Positions 24,886 to 33,644 of a stretch of DNA of 64,000 nucleotides are shown piece after piece (within the stretch, counting starts at the first letter, position 1; each line of letters begins with the position of its first letter). The stretch lies in assembly GCA_046351595.1 (NCBI GenBank), contig JAXLYE010000002.1, positions 124,001-188,000 on the forward strand, written 5' to 3'. Position numbers and translations under genes: made by a program. The notes beneath the pieces were generated by a model. The model had not been told where the DNA came from. It made no database searches and saw only the letters and a program-made list of their open reading frames with translations. This DNA comes from JAXLYE01 sp046351595 (GTDB lineage Bacteria > Myxococcota_A > Polyangia > Palsa-1104 > JAEUJZ01).

Positions 24886-25182
24886 ATGTCCGAGCGCCGT
24901 ACTATGACTAAGGCCGACATCATCGAGAATGTTTACGAGCGCGTCGGCGGCTTCTCGAAGAAGGACGCCGCGACGATCGTCGAGGCGGTCTTCGACATAA
25001 TCAAGAAGACGCTCGAGAACGGTGAAAAAATTAAGCTTTCTGGCTTTGGCAATTTTGTAGTCCGCGATAAGAATTCGCGCATCGGCCGCAACCCGCAGAC
25101 AGGTGATGAGATCACCATCTCGGCGCGGCGGGTCTTGACCTTCAAGCCGAGCCAGGTGCTCAAGAACGCGCTCAACAGCTAG
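24886..25182 (+). CDS. Integration host factor alpha subunit
   Basis: A 98-residue DNA-bending protein of the HU/IHF family. MTKADIIE, KLSGFGNFVVRDK, RIGRNPQTG and the ISARRVLTF end match IhfA better than HU. The Pro in RNPQTG intercalates into DNA to produce the ~160 degree bend. The ATG at 24886 is preferred because GGTGGGG lies just upstream; the next Met, six codons later, matches the start of most IhfA proteins but lacks an RBS. IHF normally assists sigma-54 promoters and chromosome architecture, which fits the sigma-54-type promoter seen at 390. Confidence 0.9.
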   Translation: MSERRTMTKADIIENVYERVGGFSKKDAATIVEAVFDIIKKTLENGEKIKLSGFGNFVVRDKNSRIGRNPQTGDEITISARRVLTFKPSQVLKNALNS

Positions 25183-25227
25183 CGTCGACGGGAGACGCGG
25201 GCGCGGCCCTGGCCTCAGGGCGCACCC

Positions 25228-25839
25228 ATGACCTCCGTCGACAGAGCCAAGAGAACGAAGAGAGCCGCGAGCGCCCCGAGCGCCTCGGGCTCGCCGGGCG
25301 CCCAGAAGGCCCAGAAGTCCAAGAAGGCCGGGGCAGCCAGCAAGCCCCGGCCGAAGCCCAAGCGGCGCGCGCCTGCGGCCGGCAAGAAGAAGCCGGCGCC
25401 ACGCGCCAAGGCGACCGCTGAGCTCGTCGCCCGCGCGACACCTGCGCCGCCGACCGCGCCCGCGCCACTGCCCGCGCCGCCCCCGCCCGCTCGGGCGGCC
25501 GATCCCCCACCTGCACCCAGCAGCCCTCGCCCCGCGACCCCGGAGCCGGCCCCGGATCCCACCCCGGAGCCCGCCCGGCCGCCCAGCGACAAGCCGCGCC
25601 GCGGCCTCGGGGCGCTGGCGCGGCGGGCGCTCGAGTCGACGACGCCGGTGCTGCCGCTGCTGTCGGGTCCGCGCCGGGTCAGCGCGGCCCAGCCGGCGCA
25701 GCCGCTGACGGTGCTGGCGCCGCTGCCATCGGACGGCAGCCTGTCGCACGCCGCCGTCGAGTTCCTGGCCGCCGAGCTGCGCGCGATCCTGGCGCTGATC
25801 AACGAGGCCGAGGTCGAGGCGTCGCGCGGGCCGCGCTGA
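25228..25839 (+). CDS. Lys/Pro/Ala-rich protein of unknown function
   Basis: A 203-residue protein. Residues 1-65 are rich in Lys, Arg, Ala and Pro, like histone H1-type tails. Residues ~66-125 are mostly Pro and Ala. The last ~50 residues (LSHAAVEFLAAELRAILALI) form a predicted amphipathic helix and are the only folded-looking part. The third-base GC bias fits a real gene. It starts 45 bases after ihfA, so cotranscription with a nucleoid protein is plausible, and the basic tail could bind DNA. No family is recognised, and the RBS is weak. Confidence 0.55.
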   Translation: MTSVDRAKRTKRAASAPSASGSPGAQKAQKSKKAGAASKPRPKPKRRAPAAGKKKPAPRAKATAELVARATPAPPTAPAPLPAPPPPARAADPPPAPSSPRPATPEPAPDPTPEPARPPSDKPRRGLGALARRALESTTPVLPLLSGPRRVSAAQPAQPLTVLAPLPSDGSLSHAAVEFLAAELRAILALINEAEVEASRGPR

Positions 25840-25876
25840 AGCCGTCGCCCGCCGCGCCTACCCTCGCCGGGTCGGG

Positions 25877-26710
25877 CTAGACCACGCTCTGCAGGAACGG
25901 CGCGAGCTGCGCCAGGAACTCCTCGGGCCGCTCCAGGTGCGAGAAGTGCCCGGTCTGCGGCAGCAGCGCGAGCCGGGCGCCGCGGATGGCGGCCGCGGTT
26001 TCGCGCAGCCGCGACGGCGGCACCAGCAGGTCGTCCTCGCCGCCGAGGATCAGCGTCGGCACGGTCAGCGCCCCGAGCCCGGCCGAAAGGTCGAGGCCGC
26101 GGCAGGCGCGGAAGTCGCCGAGCACGGTGTCGCGGCGAGCGGCGTAGAGCACCGCCTGCCAGCGCTCGCGCACGTCGCGGTGCGTCGCCGGCGAGAACCC
26201 GAGCTCGGCCACCTCATCGGGCATGCGGTCGACCCACTCGGCGTCCGCCGCCGCCTCGCGCCCGGCCCCCGGCAGCGAGCGCTCGAGCAGCGCCAGCACC
26301 TCGTCGCTGACGTCGAGGCGCGCGGCGCTGTTGCAGAGCACGAGGCCGGCCACCCGCTCGGGCCAGGCCAGCGCGCACGCGAGCGCGATCGCCCCGCCCA
26401 GCGAGTGCCCGCACAGGACCACCCGCTTCACCCCGAGGTGGGCGCAGACGGTGCCGACCGCGTCGCGGTAGCCGGCGAGGCTCGGCGCGTCGTGCCACGG
26501 CTGCGACTGGCCGTGCCCCGGCAGATCCGGGGCGATGACCCGGCGCGCCGGCGCCATCGTCACGACGCGGCGGATGACATCCATCCACAGCACCGACGAG
26601 CTGCCGGCGCCGTGCACGAGCAAAAGCGGCGGCCCGGCGCGCGGCCCCGGCGGCGGCTCCGGCTCGTCCCGGACGCGCAGCAGCTTGTCGCCGATCCGCA
26701 GCCGCCGCAT
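25877..26710 (-). CDS. Alpha/beta-fold hydrolase
   Basis: A 277-residue protein with LLLVHGAGSSSVLW (oxyanion region, about residues 29-42), APDLPGHGQS, the nucleophile elbow GHSLGG (Ser about 102), a late Asp in LILGGEDD and the catalytic His in PQTGHFSHLERP. The catalytic triad is complete. It starts seven bases after the stop of etfA on the same strand, so it belongs to the etfBA operon. The operon suggests an acyl, thioester or lactone substrate in fatty acid or aromatic degradation, but the sequence does not fix the substrate. Confidence 0.85.
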   Translation of the reverse strand: MRRLRIGDKLLRVRDEPEPPPGPRAGPPLLLVHGAGSSSVLWMDVIRRVVTMAPARRVIAPDLPGHGQSQPWHDAPSLAGYRDAVGTVCAHLGVKRVVLCGHSLGGAIALACALAWPERVAGLVLCNSAARLDVSDEVLALLERSLPGAGREAAADAEWVDRMPDEVAELGFSPATHRDVRERWQAVLYAARRDTVLGDFRACRGLDLSAGLGALTVPTLILGGEDDLLVPPSRLRETAAAIRGARLALLPQTGHFSHLERPEEFLAQLAPFLQSVV

Positions 26711-26717
26711 GGCCCCT

Positions 26718-27686
26718 CTACGCGGACTTGAGCTTCTTCAGCTCAGAGAGCAGCTCGGGCAGCGCCTTCTCCCACTGCTGCACCAGGCCGTAGTCCGCGA
26801 CCTGGAAGATCGGCGCCTCGGGGTCCTTGTTGATGGCGACGATGACCTTGCTGCCCTTCATGCCCGCCAGGTGCTGGATCGCGCCCGAGATGGCGACGGC
26901 GATGTACAGGTCCGGCGCGACCACCTTGCCGGTCTGGCCGACCTGCAGGTCGTTGGGCACCATGCCGGCGTCGCAGGCGGCGCGGCTGGCGCCCATGGCG
27001 GCGCCGAGCACGTCGCAGATCTGCTCGATGGCGACGAAGTTCTTGCCTTCCTTCAGGCCGCGGCCGCCGGAGACGACGACGCGCGCCTCGGTGAGGTCGG
27101 GGCGGTCGCGCTTCTGCACCTGCAGCTCGACGAACTCGGCACCGGCGGCGTCGATGGCGCCGGCCCCGACCGCGGTGACCGGCGAGGCGCTGCCGACGGG
27201 CGTGGCGCGCGCGAAGTCGGTCTGGCGGCCCGAGACGACGACGATGTCGCTCTGGATCTCGATGGTCTGCAGCGCGTTGCCGGCGTTGCTGGCGCGGCGG
27301 AACTGCTTCGCACCGAGGACGGCGCTGATGTCCGGGGCCAGCCCGGCGTCGAGCAGCCCGGCCACGCGCGGGAACAGGTCCTTGCCGACCGAGGTCGCGC
27401 AGCCGGCGAGCACGGTCGCGCCCTGCTCCTTGGCGATGCGCACGAGGATCGGCGCGTAGGTCTCGGCGAGGTAGTGCTTGAGCTGCGGCGCCTCGACGGT
27501 GAGGACGGCATCGGCGCCGAACTGGCTGGCCTCGCGCGCGGCGCCGCCGACGGTGTCACCGATGAGGACGAACAGGAGCTTGCCGCCGCCGGCCTTGTGC
27601 AGGCCCTGCGCCAGAGTGATCGCCGAGAACGCTGCGGGGCGGAGCCGCTCGTCGGCCTGCTCGAGGAATACGAGGATGTTGCCCAT
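26718..27686 (-). CDS. Electron transfer flavoprotein alpha subunit
   Basis: A 322-residue ETF alpha subunit. The C-terminal FAD-binding domain is intact: GGRGLKEGKNF, then the GQTGKVVAPDLYIAVAISG segment and KDPEAPIFQVADYGLV. The N-terminal domain pairs with the beta subunit. ETF accepts electrons from acyl-CoA and other dehydrogenases and passes them to ETF-quinone oxidoreductase. The gene follows etfB with a 12-base gap and is followed by a hydrolase gene after seven bases. Length is normal. Confidence 0.95.
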   Translation of the reverse strand: MGNILVFLEQADERLRPAAFSAITLAQGLHKAGGGKLLFVLIGDTVGGAAREASQFGADAVLTVEAPQLKHYLAETYAPILVRIAKEQGATVLAGCATSVGKDLFPRVAGLLDAGLAPDISAVLGAKQFRRASNAGNALQTIEIQSDIVVVSGRQTDFARATPVGSASPVTAVGAGAIDAAGAEFVELQVQKRDRPDLTEARVVVSGGRGLKEGKNFVAIEQICDVLGAAMGASRAACDAGMVPNDLQVGQTGKVVAPDLYIAVAISGAIQHLAGMKGSKVIVAINKDPEAPIFQVADYGLVQQWEKALPELLSELKKLKSA

Positions 27687-27698
27687 TTTGCGTGTACC

Positions 27699-28520
27699 TC
27701 AGATGACCTTGGCTTCGTTGTGCAGCTTCTCGACCAGCTCCTGCACGGAGCCGACCTTCTTGCCCGCCTGGCGGGCCGGCGGCATCTCGTACTTCTGCGT
27801 CTTGACCTTGAGCGCCGTCGGCACGCCGAGCCCCGCCAGCGTCAGCTGCTCGATCGGCTTGTCCTTGGCGGCGCGGATGCCCTTGAGCGAGGCGTAGCGC
27901 GGCCCCTCGGGGTACGAGAAGGTCGCGGCGGTGATGCCGTTCTTCACCGCCTGCGGCGCGATGATGCGCAGGTCGACGGTGACCACGGCGGGCAGGCGGA
28001 CCTTCTTGAGCTCGACGCCGGCGTCGACCTCGCGGCCGACGATGACCGCCTTGCCGCCATCGACGACCTGGATGGTGCAGGCGAAGGTCGCCTGCGGCCA
28101 GTTGAGCATCGCCGCCAGCCGCTGCCCGACGTCGTTGCCCTCGTTGTCCGCGGCCAGCTTGCCCATGAGGATCAGGTCCGGCTGGTCGCGCAGCGCGATC
28201 TTGTGCAGCGCCTTGGCGACGATGCTGGCGTCGAGCTCCTCGTCCTTGGCGTCGATGCGGATGGCCTTGTCCGCGCCCATCGCCAGCGCCGAGCGCAGCT
28301 GCGTGGTGACGTCCTGCGGCCCGAGCGTCGCCACCGTGACGGTGCCCTTGCGCACCGCGGCGTTGGCGCCGTCCTCGGTCAGGCGCAGCGCGGCCTCGAC
28401 GGCGTACTCGTCGAACTGGTTGAGCTGCCAGTTGGCTGCCGAGAGATCGAGCGCGTTGTCCTTGAGCTTGAGCTTCTGGGTCGGGTCTGGGATGCGCTTG
28501 GCGGTGACCAGGATCTTCAC
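27699..28520 (-). CDS. Electron transfer flavoprotein beta subunit
   Basis: A 273-residue ETF beta subunit with MKILVTAKRIPDP at the start, NQFDEYAVEAALRL, and the conserved LPAVVTVDLRI stretch further on. The protein holds AMP and forms the dimer with EtfA. The start codon is GTG, fixed by AAGGAG seven bases upstream. It is the first gene of an etfB-etfA-hydrolase operon. The region before it carries four 10-bp direct repeats on one face of the helix, so regulation by a multimeric DNA-binding protein is possible. Confidence 0.95.
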   Translation of the reverse strand: MKILVTAKRIPDPTQKLKLKDNALDLSAANWQLNQFDEYAVEAALRLTEDGANAAVRKGTVTVATLGPQDVTTQLRSALAMGADKAIRIDAKDEELDASIVAKALHKIALRDQPDLILMGKLAADNEGNDVGQRLAAMLNWPQATFACTIQVVDGGKAVIVGREVDAGVELKKVRLPAVVTVDLRIIAPQAVKNGITAATFSYPEGPRYASLKGIRAAKDKPIEQLTLAGLGVPTALKVKTQKYEMPPARQAGKKVGSVQELVEKLHNEAKVI

Positions 28521-28610
28521 GTCGCCACTCCTTGCCGAGGGTTGGGCTTTTGGGATCGGGTCTGTCTGGTGGCCGCCCGATGTTCTTGTTCCAGGCGTCC
28601 TTCAGGGCCC

Positions 28611-28650
28611 ACTGGATAGCACTAGATAGAACTAGATACCACTAGATAGT
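28611..28650. repeat. Four contiguous 10-bp direct repeats upstream of etfB
   Basis: ACTGGATAGC, ACTAGATAGA, ACTAGATACC and ACTAGATAGT occur back to back, exactly 10 bases each. The shared core is ACTAGATA. A 10-bp period places every copy on the same face of the DNA helix, the pattern of iteron-like sites for cooperative regulators. It lies about 90 bases upstream of the etfB start on its strand and is AT-rich against the surroundings. Confidence 0.8.
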
Positions 28651-28804
28651 GCCGCTGTCAGCCTCGTCGCCCACAGGCGCGAGAGCGCAGCACTTTGAAG
28701 CCCTTGGGCTTTGCGGCATCTCGCTGCGCGGATCGGCGGCTGATCGGGCGGGGGTCCGGTCAGGTTGGGTGCGGGGCGTCCAGGCAGAGCCCGGCGCGGC
28801 GCGG

Positions 28805-29215
28805 TCACTCCTCGTCGGGTGAAGCGTCCTCGCGGCGCGCGCGGCCGGCGCTGCCCGCGTCGTCGGCGCTGAACTCGCTGCCGCGGGCCAGCAGCAGCAC
28901 GACGGCGGTGGCGCCGAGCACGCCGGCCGGCAGCTGCCCGGTCTCGGGCATGTGCCAGTTGGCGACGCTGGCGCCGAAGCCGAACGCACCGAGCACGAGC
29001 CCCGGAATCAGCGCCCAGCGCCGGCGCTGGAACAGGCCCATGGCCACCGCGATGCAGGCCAGGACCAGGCCGCCGTAGACGGCCATGTCGCGAGCGACCG
29101 CGGCGACGAGCTTGTGGACGTAGGGCGCCCGCAGGACCGCGAACGACAGGCTCGCGGCGAACAGGAGCAGACAGCAGCCGGCGATGTCCGGTGCGACGGT
29201 GCGACGAGCAGCCAT
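28805..29215 (-). CDS. Small membrane protein, unknown function
   Basis: A 136-residue protein with about four hydrophobic segments (9-28, 42-62, 68-85, 95-112) and an acidic, disordered C-terminal tail. I recognise no family. Codon bias fits a real gene. It is flanked by the HAD phosphatase gene upstream (92 bases) and the etfB promoter region downstream. A role in the inner membrane is all that can be said. Confidence 0.55.
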   Translation of the reverse strand: MAARRTVAPDIAGCCLLLFAASLSFAVLRAPYVHKLVAAVARDMAVYGGLVLACIAVAMGLFQRRRWALIPGLVLGAFGFGASVANWHMPETGQLPAGVLGATAVVLLLARGSEFSADDAGSAGRARREDASPDEE

Positions 29216-29306
29216 GGCGACAGCCTACAGCGCTTCGCGGTCGCTGTCACCGCCGCGATGCGCCGCAGCGGCTCTTGTCGGCGACGGGAACGTTCGCGGA
29301 CACCCG

Positions 29307-30131
29307 CTAGGGCAGCCGGAAGTCCTGCACCGACGGGATGTCGTCGAGCACCGGGATGCCGCGCGCCGAGTCGTCGGTCAGGATGTGCACGCACTGCGCG
29401 CCCGGGAACGCCTCGCGGTAGGTGTTGATGTGGGTCGGCTCGTTGTCGAAGGCCGCCACCACCTCGCCCAGCGCCTCGAGCTGCGCCCGCACGATGCGCT
29501 TCCACTCGTCGTCGTGCATCGAGAACTCGGGCTTCATCAAGAGGTGCACGCGCTCGTCGTCGGGCAGCGGGAAGCCCTCGCGGCTGAAGCTCTCGATGGT
29601 GCCGGGCCGCATCTCGGGCTGGTGGCGGCCGGTGCAGTAGACGATGCGCGCGCCGGTCTCGGCGATGCGGCGGACATAGTCAGTCGCCCCGGCGATCGCG
29701 ATGTCGTCGACGCAGTAGTCGCTGGTGAAGAAGCGCTCGAGCCAGAACTCGCGCACCTTGGGCAGCAGCGACTGCACCTGATCGTCGGGCACGCCGCAGC
29801 CGAGCATCGGCGGGCGCAGCGACCAGTCGCTGAAGTGGTGCGGCTCGCAGATGAGCAGCTCGTCGACGCCATGGTGGCGGCCGAACTCGCGCAGGATCCG
29901 CGCCTGCCGCGGCTTGTTGTCGAGCAGCGTCGAGTCCAGGTCGAACACCACCAGGCCGCGGCTGCCCGCCTGCCGGGCGGCATCGAGGACCCGCTGCAGC
30001 ACGTGCGGGTCGAGGCGCCCGGGGCGGCCGTGGGCGGCGGTCCAGAAGCTGGCCTCGCGCGAAAGGCCCGGGGTCTCGGTAGCGAGAGCCGCGTAGGGGT
30101 GGCTCTGCGTCGTAGGTCGGTCAGCTGGCAC
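29307..30131 (-). CDS. HAD-superfamily phosphatase
   Basis: A 274-residue protein. Motif I is VFDLDSTLLD (about residues 62-71; the first Asp is the nucleophile), motif II is the Thr in IVYCTGR, a Lys in LLMKPEF may serve motif III, and AAFDNEPTHINTYRE carries the acidic motif IV. A cap domain lies between motifs I and II. The substrate is unknown. The start is GTG, and the gene is divergent from queA with 75 bases between. Confidence 0.8.
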   Translation of the reverse strand: MPADRPTTQSHPYAALATETPGLSREASFWTAAHGRPGRLDPHVLQRVLDAARQAGSRGLVVFDLDSTLLDNKPRQARILREFGRHHGVDELLICEPHHFSDWSLRPPMLGCGVPDDQVQSLLPKVREFWLERFFTSDYCVDDIAIAGATDYVRRIAETGARIVYCTGRHQPEMRPGTIESFSREGFPLPDDERVHLLMKPEFSMHDDEWKRIVRAQLEALGEVVAAFDNEPTHINTYREAFPGAQCVHILTDDSARGIPVLDDIPSVQDFRLP

Positions 30132-30206
30132 GGCGCGGACGCTACCTTAGGCCGCGGGCGCCTGCCAGCCCATTTTTGCGCGCAGCTTCTGCTATGGTGC
30201 GCCGCC

Positions 30207-31466
30207 GTGCTGCGCGCCTCCGACTTCGACTTCGAGCTTCCCGAGCAGCTTATCGCCCAGCGCCCGGCCGCCGAGCGCGATCAGTCGCGCCTCCTGGTGC
30301 TGGGCGACAGCGACGAGAGCCCTTGGGGCCACCACCGCTTCGCCGAGCTGCCGGCGCTGCTCGAGCGCGAGGTGTCGGGCGCGCTGATCGTGCTCAACGA
30401 TACGCGCGTGGTGCCGGCGCGGCTGCGGGCGCGCAAGCTGACGCCCGACGGGGCGCCCGGCGGCCAGGTCGAGCTCCTTCTGTGCGAGCCGGCGGCGGCA
30501 CCGGGCGAGGCGCCGTCGGCGGCCTCTGAGGTGCGCTGGCGCGCCATGTACCGCGCCAGCAAGCCGCTGCGCGACGGCGGCCGGCTGGAGCTCCTGACGC
30601 CCGACGGCAGCCCCGCCGGCCTGCCGCCGGTGCAGGTCGTCCGCGAGGAGGGCCGCGGCTACGTCGTGGTGGCGCTGCCGCTCGCGGCGCCGGGCTCAGC
30701 GCCGGTTCCTGGGCCCGCCGCGGGCGCCGAGCCCGGCGACGGCAGCGAGCGCGCGCTGCACGAGCTGCTCGGGCGCATCGGCGAGGTGCCGCTGCCGCCC
30801 TACATCGAGCGGGAGCGGGAGCGTACTGGCGGCCCCCACGACGCCGCGGGCCTCGACGACTGCGAGCGCTACCAGACGGTCTACGCGCGGGTCTCGGGCT
30901 CGGTCGCGGCGCCGACCGCGGGGCTGCACTTCACGCCGGCGCTGCTCGCCGAGCTCAAGGCGCGCGGCTTCGACTCGACGGCGGTGACGCTGCACGTCGG
31001 GCCCGGGACCTTCCTGCCGCTGCGCTCGGACGAGCTGTCCGAGCACGTCATGCACCCCGAGCGCTTCCACATCCCCGAGGAGACCGCGCACAAGATCGCG
31101 GCGGCCAAGGCGGCCGGGCGCAAGGTGCTGGCCGTCGGCACCACCGTGGTGCGCACGCTCGAGTCGGCGACGCCCGAGGGGCAGAGCGCGCCGCGGCCGG
31201 GCTGGGGCTCGACGCGGCTGTTCATCTACCCGCCCTACCGCTTCCGCGTCGTCGACGCGCTGCTCACCAACTTCCACCTGCCGCGCTCGACGCTGCTCAT
31301 GCTGGTCGCGGCGCTCGCCGGCCGGCGCCGGCTGCTCGCGGCCTACGCCGAGGCGGTGCGCCAAGGCTACCGCTTCTACAGCTACGGCGACGCGATGCTG
31401 ATCCCGCGCCGCCTGCCCGATCCCGAGTTCGCGGCGCTGCCGCCGTGGCAGCCGCCCCCGTCCTGA
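30207..31466 (+). CDS. S-adenosylmethionine:tRNA ribosyltransferase-isomerase
   Basis: QueA, 419 residues. It transfers and isomerises the ribosyl part of S-adenosylmethionine onto preQ1 at position 34 of tRNA, forming epoxyqueuosine. Visible family motifs are FELPEQLIAQRPA, VLNDTRVVPARL, YQTVYA, SVAAPTAGLHFT, HVGPGTFLPLR and LLTNFHLPRS. It is longer than the usual ~350 residues because of Ala/Gly/Pro-rich insertions around residues 95-110 and 155-180. The GTG at 30207 starts the protein at MLRASDFDFELP, the normal family start. tgt follows after 14 bases, so the two queuosine enzymes form an operon. No preQ1 riboswitch is evident in the short leader. Confidence 0.95.
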   Translation: MLRASDFDFELPEQLIAQRPAAERDQSRLLVLGDSDESPWGHHRFAELPALLEREVSGALIVLNDTRVVPARLRARKLTPDGAPGGQVELLLCEPAAAPGEAPSAASEVRWRAMYRASKPLRDGGRLELLTPDGSPAGLPPVQVVREEGRGYVVVALPLAAPGSAPVPGPAAGAEPGDGSERALHELLGRIGEVPLPPYIERERERTGGPHDAAGLDDCERYQTVYARVSGSVAAPTAGLHFTPALLAELKARGFDSTAVTLHVGPGTFLPLRSDELSEHVMHPERFHIPEETAHKIAAAKAAGRKVLAVGTTVVRTLESATPEGQSAPRPGWGSTRLFIYPPYRFRVVDALLTNFHLPRSTLLMLVAALAGRRRLLAAYAEAVRQGYRFYSYGDAMLIPRRLPDPEFAALPPWQPPPS

Positions 31467-31480
31467 CCCTGGCCTGACCC

Positions 31481-32752
31481 ATGACCCACGCACAGCCCCT
31501 CTCCGATGCGCCGCCCGCCGGCGACGCCAGCCACGCGCCCGCGGTCCCTGCAGTCCCCGAACCGCCGCTGTACGAGCTCGAGGCCCGCGACGGCAAGGCC
31601 CGCGCCGGCCGGCTCAACCTGCCGCACGGCGTCGTCGAGACCCCGATCTTCATGCCGGTCGGCACCGTCGGCAGCGTCAAGGCCATGACCGTGCCCGAGC
31701 TCGAGTCCGTCGGCGCGCAGATCATCCTCGGCAACACCTACCACCTGTGGCTGCGGCCCGGCCTCGACGTCATCGCGGCGCACGGCGACCTGCACCGCTT
31801 CACGACCTGGCCACACCCGATGCTCACCGACTCGGGCGGCTTCCAGGTCTTCAGCCTGGGCGCCGGCAGCGACGGCAGCCGCGGCCCCGGCAAGGGCATG
31901 CTGGCCAAGATCTCCGAGCAGGGCGTCGCCTTCCGCTCGCACCTGGACGGCTCGCTGCGCACGCTGACGCCCGAGGAGTCGATGCGCATCCAGGCCGTCC
32001 TCGGCAGCGACATCGCCATGGCGTTCGACCACTGCCCGCCCGGCCTGTCGCCGCTCGCCGAGGCCGAGGACGCGATGGCGCGGACCACGCGCTGGGCCGA
32101 GCGCTGCCTGCGCGTGCCAGCGCCGATGCTCACGAACGGCGTGCGGCCGCTCGGTCGGCAGAAGCGCTTCGGCATCGTCCAGGGCGGCGTGCACCTGGAT
32201 CTGCGGCGCCGCCACATGGCCGAGATCTGCGCCCTGCCCTTCGACGGCTTCGCGCTAGGCGGCTTCGCGGTGGGCGAGCCGATCGAGGAGATGTACCGCC
32301 TGCTCGACCTGGTCGCCGACGAGCTGCCCCAAAGCCGCCCGCGCTACCTGATGGGCGTCGGCACGCCGCGCGACCTGGTCTACGCCATCGCCGCCGGGGT
32401 CGACATGTTCGACTGCGTGATGCCGACGCGCAACGCCCGCAACGGCCAGCTCTTCACGTCGCTGGGCAAGGTCAACATCCGCAACGCGCGGCACACAAGC
32501 GACACCGGCCCGCTGGACCCGCAGTGCGGCTGCGAAACCTGCCGTCGCTACAGCCGCTCGTACCTGCGCCACCTGTTCGTCAGCCAGGAGATCCTCTACA
32601 GCCGCCTGGCGACGCTGCACAACCTGGCCTACTACCTCGACCTGGTGCGCCGCGCCCGCCGCGCCATCCTGGCCGGCGAGTTCGCCCGCTTCCGCGACGA
32701 GGAGCTGGCGCGCTGGCCGGCACCGCGCGGCGGCAGCGACGAGGCCGTCTAG
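31481..32752 (+). CDS. tRNA-guanine transglycosylase (queuine tRNA-ribosyltransferase)
   Basis: Tgt, 423 residues. It exchanges guanine 34 for preQ1 in the anticodon of Asp, Asn, His and Tyr tRNAs, just before QueA acts. Signatures: TPIFMPVGT, LGNTYHLWLRPG, MLTDSGGFQVFSL (with the general Asp), the GIVQGG loop, VDMFDCVMPTR with the nucleophilic Asp, and the zinc ligands CGCETC plus a later His. The first ~28 residues are an extra Ala/Pro-rich leader. The stop codon overlaps the stop of the convergent cobalamin-type binding protein gene by four bases. Confidence 0.97.
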   Translation: MTHAQPLSDAPPAGDASHAPAVPAVPEPPLYELEARDGKARAGRLNLPHGVVETPIFMPVGTVGSVKAMTVPELESVGAQIILGNTYHLWLRPGLDVIAAHGDLHRFTTWPHPMLTDSGGFQVFSLGAGSDGSRGPGKGMLAKISEQGVAFRSHLDGSLRTLTPEESMRIQAVLGSDIAMAFDHCPPGLSPLAEAEDAMARTTRWAERCLRVPAPMLTNGVRPLGRQKRFGIVQGGVHLDLRRRHMAEICALPFDGFALGGFAVGEPIEEMYRLLDLVADELPQSRPRYLMGVGTPRDLVYAIAAGVDMFDCVMPTRNARNGQLFTSLGKVNIRNARHTSDTGPLDPQCGCETCRRYSRSYLRHLFVSQEILYSRLATLHNLAYYLDLVRRARRAILAGEFARFRDEELARWPAPRGGSDEAV

Positions 32753-33573
32753 TCGAGCGCGGCCACAAGCTCGCCGATGCGCGCGGTGCGCGGCCCGTAC
32801 CAGCAGGCCACGATGCCGTCGCACAGGCGGGCGGTGGTGCCGAGCTCGGCGCTCACCTCGGCGACGTGCTCGGCGCGGAAGGGGTAGGGCTCCGACGGCA
32901 AGAGCACGCGGTCGAGCCGGCCCGCGCGCGCGAGGCGGCGCAGCTCGTCGAGCTGCAGCTTGGGGTAGCGCGCGCCGCGCTGCACCTGTGCGAGCTCGGC
33001 GGCCATGTTCTCGGCGCCCAGCGCCTCGAGCACCGCGTGCATGTACGTGTCGGGCCCGGCCACCATCCACGGCTCGCGCCAGACGCAGGCGACGACCTTG
33101 GGGCGCCGCGCCCCGGTCCGGGCCCGCGCCCGCGCCGCCGCGGCCTCGACGCCCGCGCGCATCGCCTCGGCGCAGCCGGCGGCGACCCGCTCGTCGGCCG
33201 CGCACAGCGCCCCGAGCTCCTCGGGCAGCGCCAGCGCCTGCGGCAGCGTGCGCACGTCGGTGACATAGACCGGCACGCCCGCCGCCTCGAGCCGCTCGAC
33301 GTCGCGGCGCAGGTTCTCCTCTTTGCTGGCGAGGACCAGGTCCGGCCGCAGCGCGAACAGCGCCTGCAGGTCCGGGTCCTTCTGGCCGCCGACGCGCCGC
33401 CGCGCCGCCACCTCGGCCTCGGGGAACAGGCAGTAGTCCGAGACGCCGACGATGCGCTCGCCGACCCCGAGGGAGAACAGCAGCTCGGTGAGGCTCGGCA
33501 CCAGCGAGACGATGCGCTCGGGAGCGGGCCCAAGCTCGAGACGCCGCCCGAGCGCGTCATATAGGATCCGCAC
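32749..33573 (-). CDS. BtuF-like cobalamin/metal-chelate binding protein
   Basis: A 274-residue helical-backbone metal receptor. It begins MRILYDALGRRLEL and continues PERIVSLVPSLTELLFSLG, DYCLFPEAE, GGQKDPDLQALFALRPDLVLA and CVWREPWMVAGPDTYMH, matching BtuF/FecB-like periplasmic binding proteins for vitamin B12 or siderophores. No signal peptide or lipobox is present at the chosen GTG start. It may be a cytoplasmic relative, or the true start lies upstream. There are no ABC transporter genes next to it. It is convergent with tgt, with overlapping stop codons. Confidence 0.8.
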   Translation of the reverse strand: MRILYDALGRRLELGPAPERIVSLVPSLTELLFSLGVGERIVGVSDYCLFPEAEVAARRRVGGQKDPDLQALFALRPDLVLASKEENLRRDVERLEAAGVPVYVTDVRTLPQALALPEELGALCAADERVAAGCAEAMRAGVEAAAARARARTGARRPKVVACVWREPWMVAGPDTYMHAVLEALGAENMAAELAQVQRGARYPKLQLDELRRLARAGRLDRVLLPSEPYPFRAEHVAEVSAELGTTARLCDGIVACWYGPRTARIGELVAALD

Positions 33574-33644
33574 GTTCAAGGCTCGGCCTGAGGCGGGGCT
33601 TGCGGTGGAGGTCGTGAAGGGCGGGCCCGGTCGACGGTGCCGCC

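Noticed and set aside
28698..28711. Terminator hairpin AAGCCCTTGGGCTT after the small membrane protein gene
   Set aside because: The loop is too small for the full stem, and no T-run follows on the minus strand.
30132..30206. preQ1 riboswitch ahead of queA
   Set aside because: The gap is only 75 bases and lacks the A-rich tail and small hairpin of preQ1 riboswitches.
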